Positions 57,428 to 64,000 of a stretch of DNA of 64,000 nucleotides are shown here, in pieces; positions within the stretch are counted from its first letter, which is position 1; each line of letters opens with the position of its first letter. The notes below the pieces were generated by a model that was not told where the DNA came from, searched no databases, and saw only the letters and a program-made list of their open reading frames with translations. Source of the DNA: Oikopleura dioica (taxonomy: Eukaryota > Chordata > Appendicularia > Copelata > Oikopleuridae). The translations under genes and the position numbers were made by a program. The stretch lies in assembly GCA_907165135.1 (NCBI GenBank), contig OU015568.1:11292501-11356500 (forward strand). Direction: 5' to 3'.

Positions 57428-57563
57428 CAATCTTTCTCGAACCCTCAAAAAGCTTTCCGTTCAAAGCAGAAACCCTCAACGTGATCAGCACTCAAAGACT
57501 CTTCTCTACCTTACCGACTTGGAGCACGAGTTTCGTTCAAGAACAAAACATCTAGATACTAAG
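57428..57563 (+). CDS. orphan internal exon
   Basis: A 136-nt segment is bounded by a TGTTTTAG acceptor and a canonical GTGAGA donor. It reads a polar helix, NLSRTLKKLSVQSRNPQRDQ then YLTDLEHEFRSRTKHLDTK. Upstream sequence (SNESVIPRSLRLERSQIE) may be a preceding exon, although the gap as read is only 21 nt. The downstream exon is not found; frames at 57,826-58,386 are possible but unsupported. Confidence 0.35.
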
Positions 57564-58499
57564 GTGAGATTCGATAATAGCTTTTCTTAATAAAATAGAA
57601 ATAAGGGTGTCACAGTGCTAAATCTTGAAAACAAAAGCTAGCCATGTCCACGTCCTCAAGATTCTTAATTGCTAATCTCTTTCTAATACTATCTCTGGTT
57701 CGTAGAATAGGTGTTTTCCAGGTTTTATCGTCGAGTACTTATCGTCAAATAATCCATCCCTGATACTCTAATCGACTCGCACGAGAGCATGTTCCTCTTA
57801 TCGTAAAAGCGGGATTCGGTGGAACTTGTTGTCGGGCGACTGGCGAGCTGGCTTCTTTCTAAGCCCCGGCGAAGCACCGCTCGACGGAAACGGCCCGTTC
57901 ATTTCGAGTTGTCCCCTGACAGTCAGGAATCTTGTAAAAATACGCAGTTCCGCGCGCCCTGGTGTTTACCGAATCGCACATCAATCATCACTGGCATTTT
58001 TTGTGGCTCTTCTATGTTCGAGGCCGGAACTGGCTTACGCTCGAAGTGGATTTTTAGAACTTCTTTTTCATGTCAAGATTGATCTTACGTTTTTGGATCA
58101 ATCAACTGTATAACTCAAATTCATGAAAATATCTTTCCTATTGGCAAGTCCAAACATACTTAATTTTAATTTTCAACATCATGTCAGCACAATGTTATTA
58201 CCGCTGCGAAATGTAACGAAACAAATTCAGGATGAAGTAAACGAACAGATGAGCAACATTGTCCAAATGTTCCACGACCATCGAACAAGCTCATGCTACA
58301 ATCATCGCGCTCACACGCAAGTAAAAGGCCACCTGGAATCCGCAGGAACAAGTGAAAAACAGTTCGTTTTCGTTAATCCAAGCTAATTCAACTAAAGTTG
58401 GACAACTATTCGCACGCTTGGAAGATGGTTTTGAGCGTGACGTTTTCGTAGGGTTGACTGAATGGCTTTGGAATACCAAAAATACCGCAAGTAGGAGGA

Positions 58500-59717
58500 C
58501 GAGCTATTAAGGCATGACTTCCTGTTGACATTCTGTCTGCATAGCTACATGCGGTGTAGATAGCCGATCTCAGGGGATTCTCTTACTTCTGTAATTGAAT
58601 TATGAATCCTGTTATTGATTTTATATGTTCGTAGGAAATTTAACGGTCGACCTCGCCACAAATCATATTTTCCGCGCTACAAGATGAAATAAGTGTTGAT
58701 GCTTCTTCTTCGAATTCCACTAAAGGGGCAAATTAGACTTGATCGGAAAAACGCTAGGTTTCACGGGGCCAATTATCAGATGAAAATTGCCACATCGAGT
58801 CGTCGAGAAACATTTTTTTCAAGTGACGTTTCTTGACGGAAGTTTCTTATTATGCAAAGAAAGGGATAAGGTGTACTTTAAGACTTTTCAGGAAAATAAA
58901 GATTTAGGACTAAGAGGCACCTGTTTCAACCCTTCTATCTTCTGATAAAGCTCTGATCCAATTATCAAATAAATGAGCTTTGAAGCCATTTAGCGGCGAG
59001 ATAAAAAAAAACCACCATGAGGTGATTTTTATAGAAAGTTCCAAAGTACTCGCGAAATTTTTATGCGAAGGAATTTTTTTATCTGTATTCGGAATTCATA
59101 AACTATCGTCGATTTTTAGCGCTTGATCGTGCAGAATGGAAAGTCACAAAGGAAAACAAGTGAGGATCCACCGTTAAATAATCCGTTTATTCAATTTTTC
59201 GCCAAAACAGTGGCCGCAATCACCATTTTTCGAAGTGAAACGTTGTTGCTGGTTAAAATACCACTCCAGAATTGGAAAGCGCTGGAAACATGTCCGTTCC
59301 TTAGTTATATTTGCCGCCATAATAGATGGCTATTTGCACAACAAGCATTAATATGAAAATGCGGCAGCTTCTGAACTCTTTTTCACTTTGCTAAAGATGG
59401 ACTCATGGATTACGCAACCATTTTGACGAAAATGATCGACCATGCTTTTGGAGACTGTGAACAGTACATAGGAATGTTGAGAAAAAATAATGATACCGCG
59501 AGAATTCACGAAAAACAATACTTTTATTTAGCCAATCAGAGCTTTATAAATAGCGCCATCTAACGAGCAGTAAAAAGAAAAAAAGAGGACGCGTCGTTTT
59601 TCATTCGAAAATATGCTAATTGTGAGCTTACAAATTGAAAAAATTCTGACACGTTTTAGAAATCTCCCATTTTAGGGAATTACCCCATCATAAGTATCGC
59701 GTAAGCCTAAATATTGC
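58500..59717. other. intergenic
   Basis: A 77-codon plus frame (59,123, TTG start) has fair composition but no other support. Nothing else seen. Confidence 0.4.
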
Positions 59718-59831
59718 ATGAAAATCTCGAAGTCGGTATATTTTCTCAATCACTCGAAAGATATCGCCGGCAAAGCGGCCGAACTGCGATGGAAGCTACT
59801 CGAGGACCCCAATGCAGAAGAGGATTATTAA
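59718..59831 (+). CDS. candidate 37-aa small ORF
   Basis: ATG 59,718 to TAA 59,829-59,831. The product MKISKSVYFLNHSKDIAGKA continues with an amphipathic segment and ends LLEDPNAEEDY. GC-rich third positions in the second half look coding. It may instead be a last exon. A further open, Lys-rich segment follows a TTCCAG acceptor at ~59,863 (to about 60,111). No family is recognised. Confidence 0.33.
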   Translation: MKISKSVYFLNHSKDIAGKAAELRWKLLEDPNAEEDY

Positions 59832-60169
59832 AAAGTTTTTAGTTTTAAGAAACTTTCCAGAGCCGCAAATCGCTCGCGAAAGTTGAACAAAAACCAGCAA
59901 ATTCTCCCGCTTTTGTACAAAATCACCTCCAAAAAGTTCCGATCGCAGCAGAGAGCCCACTTTTTTCAAAAATCTCGGAAAATTTTTCTTACCAAAAAGT
60001 TTCGGGGCCTAATTTTCGAGCGAAGAGGGTTCGAAACTTTCAATTTTTACATAACAACACAAAAAATTATAAAATCGCAAAAACGACTTTCAAAAAAATA
60101 TTTTCGACATAGCTCGACTTTCGCCGATTCAAACTCAAAAAAATGGTAAGGCTTTAGAAAAAAAAATAT

Positions 60170-61086
60170 ACCGGAAGAGGATGAAGATGAAAGAAGAGTT
60201 CGAGTGCTACAGTTTTAAGTTTTAAAACTTTTCAAAAACCGATTACTTGTAAATAAACTTTATACATGCTTAAAAATCAAAAACTGCTTGTTGAAAATCC
60301 TTCATTTTTATCGCAAATTTAAAAACTCATCAGCTTTCTACGAAACCACAGAACGCATGCAATTCCAAAAGTCGCGGCAAAGAACAGTTCCAAAAGATTT
60401 GCAATACGTATACTCCAAAACAGCGTTGCCAATTTGTTGCAAGAAAACACACCCTTTATGCTAATTGAATTGTATTTTTTCGCGGTTGAAGATGCTTCGC
60501 GCGATTCTGACGTGTTTCTAGCAGTTCGAAGCCGGCTTTAGAATTCTAGTGCTGATTTAACGAGCAAAATCCTTCGAGTTGTGAATACTGTATTTTACAA
60601 TTGAAGAAAAACAGACATTTAACAAACATAGACAAAACAGTATTTAACCTCCGAAAGCCACAGTTTAGGTGTATGAATCTATTTCGTGTTTCTTAACACT
60701 CGATTCAAATTTTGAGAGAGGCCTCTTTCTATACAAAACCGCGCTGAGGAGCCGCGAACGTGCAGTGCTCCAAGAGGCGGTGTACTAAAAATGCAGATTT
60801 ACGCGCACAGAGGCTATTGAATCGGATCTCTGATAGCATCGCACCACGTTTACTCTCTCCAGGGAGTATTTTGCTAAAGCAAGAAAATAGTTATGATTCA
60901 TCAAAAGGGGAAATTCGAGCTATTTCCTGTGTGAGATTTTTATAGAGAAAATGTCAAAGTCAATCATAAAAAACTATGATAAGTAAATATTACAATTAAT
61001 TATTAAGGGGGGTTTTTAACCTTATCTACAAGAAGAACCTTTCGTCCTACTGTTGTAACCATCGTTCAATGAAACTTTTATTTTAG
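60170..61086. other. AT-rich stretch, probable intronic or intergenic
   Basis: No convincing exon; upstream exons of the 61,087-61,342 gene may lie here but were not identified. Confidence 0.35.
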
Positions 61087-61342
61087 TATCTTCTCGGACG
61101 CTGGCGACTCGTTGGATAATGTTTCGGTCCTTTCAGATGCTAGTCAATCCGATCACGAGCAAGAGCAGGTAGTTCACAAAATTACGCTGTAATTGACTTA
61201 TTGTAACGTTTAGATAGACGAGGAGGCTTATGCGCAATATGCAAAAGAGAAAGAAGGCTTTTTCAAAAGGATTGTGGGAACGCTTACCCTCAAGCGCAAG
61301 AAAAAGGCTCAAAAAACTGTCGCCAAAGACATTAATCTTTAA
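61087..61342 (+). CDS. 3' exons of an unrecognised gene
   Basis: Two exons (61,087-61,168 and 61,214-61,342) are joined by a 45-nt GT-AG intron in phase. The first is acidic (FSDAGDSLDNVSVLSDASQS). The second carries EEAYAQYAKEKEGFFKRIVG then a Lys-rich tail ending AKDINL and TAA. AATAAA follows at 61,401. The pattern (acidic Ser-rich linker, amphipathic helix, basic tail) suggests a cytosolic peripheral protein, but no family is recognised. Upstream exons are missing from the model. Confidence 0.6.
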
Positions 61343-61689
61343 CTTTCTAAACATCGCGGACAGTTATGCTGTTTTAATCGTGATCTTTGATACAAAACAG
61401 AAATAAATATTTATCGCAATTTCGCAAAGGCTAATTGCCACTTTCGGGAATTCTAGTGCTCGAGTTATTTTGTTTTCCAAAATTCAAGAGGCGCTGACGA
61501 GAGAGTGCCCATTTTGGCAGGTGCACTGCGTCTAAGACTTGAATTTATTTTCCGCTTTCCAACACAAGATAAAAATACAAACCATAACTTTCTTTCTTTA
61601 AAGTTTTTCTATATCGAAAATTTTAGTTGACGAATGATGAGTGAAGTTAAGCTTAACTTAAGCATAAATGCACCAATAAAGCTACTAGG

Positions 61690-61860
61690 GTCGGCACCGA
61701 CCACCATTTTCCCAGGTCGGGTTTGTCGGTCTCCCAGAAATTGGGCGTAATCCGTGGTCGCTTTGGTGGGTCGGGTCGCCTTACTTTTTTTTCGGTTTTT
61801 GGTCGGTCGGTGGTCGGTTTTTGGTCGGGTTGGGTTGTGTGGATCCCCCCCCCCCCCGAT
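61690..61860 (+). repeat. GGTCGG-rich low-complexity tract with C13 run
   Basis: Repeated GGTCGG/GGTCGGTTTT variants over ~150 bp end in a run of 13 C (61,845-61,857). This is strongly G/T-biased on the plus strand with no coding content. Confidence 0.7.
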
Positions 61861-62214
61861 TTCTCAAGTCTTTACGATGGGTGTCTATGTGGCATTTTTT
61901 AGAATCCCCGTGTTCTGAGGATCATTTTGATATACTATATGTCCCCCTTACGAGCATCTTTACCCAAAATTTTGACCCTCGAAAATCGTAAAAATGCATG
62001 TAATTTGTACTAAGCGTGAAAATCCCAATTTTTTCGACTTTTCGATGTCATCGAAAATAGACGTATAAGGGGTCTTTCGAATGCTTACAGTGCACTGAGA
62101 AAGAATCTGATAACCGCATTCAGATTTTCGGCCATAAATTGGCGCTAGAGAGCAATTTAGAGCCATAAAAGGGCCAAAATGGCATCAAAAAGTTTTTCTT
62201 AAGAAAAAATTTTT

Positions 62215-62540
62215 CTTACTAAACCAAATGACTTCTCTGTACAAGAGTTTGAAGATTAAACTCTATTCGTTCTGAATCTAGTCCCAGATTACTTCTAGTT
62301 AAGCCCAAAAAAAAGGATTTTGCCGTTGAAAATGGCCCAAAACGGCGTTTTTTCAAAATTCACTAAGTTCAGCGCCCCCGTGTGGCAGGTTTGCGTTGAC
62401 GGATTTTTTTCTCTGTACTAGAGAATTAGCCGCTATAAGCGAGCTTTCATTTGCGCTATTGCACGTGTAAAATGATAAGCCCAAAAAAAATAGTTCGCCA
62501 TTGAAAATGGCGAAAACGGGGGGGGGGTCCCTTAAGACAG
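62215..62540 (-). repeat. dispersed repeat, copy 2 (inverted)
   Basis: Its reverse complement aligns colinearly with 10,682-11,000, from TTAAGGGACCCC through two GTACAGAGAA cores. A G10 run lies at 62,518-62,527. Related sequence continues left to about 61,890. Confidence 0.6.
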
Positions 62541-62738
62541 TAGAAAATCATTTTTTTTCAATATGGGAGCGCTCGAGGCATTTTATTGTTGCAAAAAAAA
62601 CCAGGCAAAGTAGATTTTGGAATTCATGATTTATGATTTATTTCTATATTTACACTCTTACAAATTCTATTTGCAAATTTGCGTGGCAAGCACTCTCTGG
62701 CAAGAATGCAACCGCGTTTTAATTAATGCCAAGAAAGA

Positions 62739-64000
62739 ATGAGAAACGAAACAGAGCTTTGGTTTGAAGAAAATGGTTGGAAAATACCAGTCGGTATTCT
62801 TAGCGTTGGCTCGCTTCTTTTGTTCGTATGTTTTAATCCGAAGAACTTGAGGACGAGAGGAGTCGAAGTGGCGAAAGAAAATACGAGTAGAATCTGCGTG
62901 AGTGCGTTTTTATATCTTTTCGACATTTTGTAAGTTTCAGAATTATGCTTTTATGAAGAAAAATTATAGATCCGATATTGCCCTTGGAATTTCTTTCATT
63001 ATCAGAGGCGAAATTTATTGGGGAGTCGCGACGTTTCTTCTCGTCTTGATATCTGGCTGGCTTGTTGCGGGCTACTCATATTTTTACAGTTCAAAGAGGA
63101 TTTATGGAAAAGATGATGATACAGGATCATTGGCGATCGGTCACGTGTTCCTTGTCGGTCCATTTATGCATTACCTGCATTATTATCAAATAATGAAAGC
63201 TCGACAACAAAAATCGAAAAAAGTAGCTAAAAAAGAGCTCAATAAGATACGAGACGAATTGTTAAAAATACGAGCTCTTGAAGCTGCAACGGAAGCTGCG
63301 CCCCAGGTTTAAGGCCTTCACATCGCTCTTTAATATTCTTTGCTAGCTGTTGATTCAAATCTTCTTCATACAAAAATGTCTCCATTCTGATTCCGACGAA
63401 AACTGTATCAGCACTCTTCAGATTTTGTCACTTATCAGCTCCCTCCTCACTTTTACGTACATGACAACAAAGAGGAAGAACTTACAGTACAAGTCGAAGC
63501 TGAATACGCAACGAAAACTTTATGTCTTTTTCATGGTAAATTTCTTCTTCATCATTGATTCAATAATTATTTCAGCAATTTTTAATCGTATACCCACGAA
63601 TCTACTTTCTTGGTCTATTTTTCTACCGCCGGCATATTGGCTGCCTTGTTCTTTATATCATTCACTGGCTAATTATTTTCTGGTTCAAGCATACGCTGGA
63701 GACGAAAGATAGAATCATGACTTTTCTCGATGTTTTTGTGTTTGATTTGGATGACGGAAGGATGCTTGTTGGAATTTTCAATTTTATTTTGATCTGTTTC
63801 GAGAACTGGGTGATCTACATGGCGACGAGAAAGACTTTGCAGATATCAGAAGAGATTCAGCTCAGTGTTTATAATATTGTTCCGGCATCAATAATTTTTA
63901 ACATCTTTTGGACGATCATGATTGCACCAAGAGCGTCCGAAAATCGTGAAAAATATATAAAAGTGATAAAAACCAAAGGATCAAGTTTAGGAAAAATAAC
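62739..64000 (+). CDS. XK-related (XKR/CED-8 family) membrane protein, 5' part
   Basis: Four exons (62,739-62,929; 62,970-63,306; 63,347-63,535; from 63,576) are separated by introns of exactly 40 nt and stay open to the window edge. The protein starts MRNETELWFEENGWKIPVGI. Family landmarks are YLFDILSDIALGISFIIRG (XK FDxxSD-type TM), HVFLVGPFMHYLHYYQIMKA (family GP-hxRYL-type), LEAATEAAPQLLIQIFFIQK (ETxPQLxLQxYI-type) and later hydrophobic spans. XKR proteins are multi-pass membrane proteins; some act as caspase-activated phospholipid scramblases and others differ, so activity cannot be assigned. The C-terminus is outside the window. Confidence 0.88.

Noticed and set aside
61690-61860. GGTCGG tract as telomere-like or coding Gly/Arg repeat
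   Set aside because: Irregular unit, interrupted frames and a C13 run; simple low-complexity sequence is sufficient.

Overview
This is a metazoan nuclear window. It carries an aquaporin, an equilibrative nucleoside transporter, a GABA-B/GPR156-type class C GPCR, an opsin-type class A GPCR, two pancreatic-lipase-fold enzymes, an XK-related scramblase-family gene, an FN3/LRR protein, a C-terminal HGSNAT fragment and two tRNA-Ala genes. Coding exons are joined by very short GT-AG introns, mostly 35-60 nt (the three introns of the XK-related gene are all exactly 40 nt), and AATAAA lies shortly after several stops. Short introns, close packing on both strands and chordate-type families suggest a compact genome such as an appendicularian tunicate (Oikopleura-like). 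That is an inference, not a sequence match.

Layout. 1-6.8 kb is gene-poor, with fragments of unrecognised coding sequence. 6.85-7.09 kb holds two identical tRNA-Ala(AGC) genes in inverted orientation. 8.0-16.2 kb holds orphan multi-exon genes in AT-rich, repeat-rich DNA, followed by a ~75-bp minisatellite (16.3-16.9 kb). 17.3-17.85 kb is a truncated, frameshifted HGSNAT C-terminus. 18.6-22.0 kb (+) is an FN3/LRR gene. 22.6-24.4 kb (-) is the aquaporin. 25.1-28.0 kb (-) is a tandem pair of secreted lipases. 29.3-32.8 kb (+) is the class C GPCR, convergent with an opsin-like gene at 33.0-34.7 kb (-). 35.1-38.5 kb (-) is a protein-kinase-like gene plus an orphan gene, flanked by ~60-bp direct repeats. 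39.8-42.1 kb (+) is the nucleoside transporter and 42.6-43.4 kb (+) a small secreted Cys module. 44-61 kb is sparse, with orphan exons and fold-back elements. 61.7-62.5 kb is repeat-derived. 62.7 kb to the end is the 5' part of an XK-related gene.

For AQP, both lipases, both GPCRs, the transporter, the secreted Cys protein and the XK-related gene, I derived exon borders by hand and checked that codon phase closes (289, 326, 320, 624, 434, 494 and 150 aa for the complete ones). The most notable protein-level signals are an aquaporin whose NPA boxes read SPT and HPA, and an opsin-type receptor that keeps both candidate counterion glutamates but has Arg in place of the retinal-binding Lys. There is no evidence for CRISPR, operon-type prokaryotic genes or an intact transposase. 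No sign of a described virus was seen.
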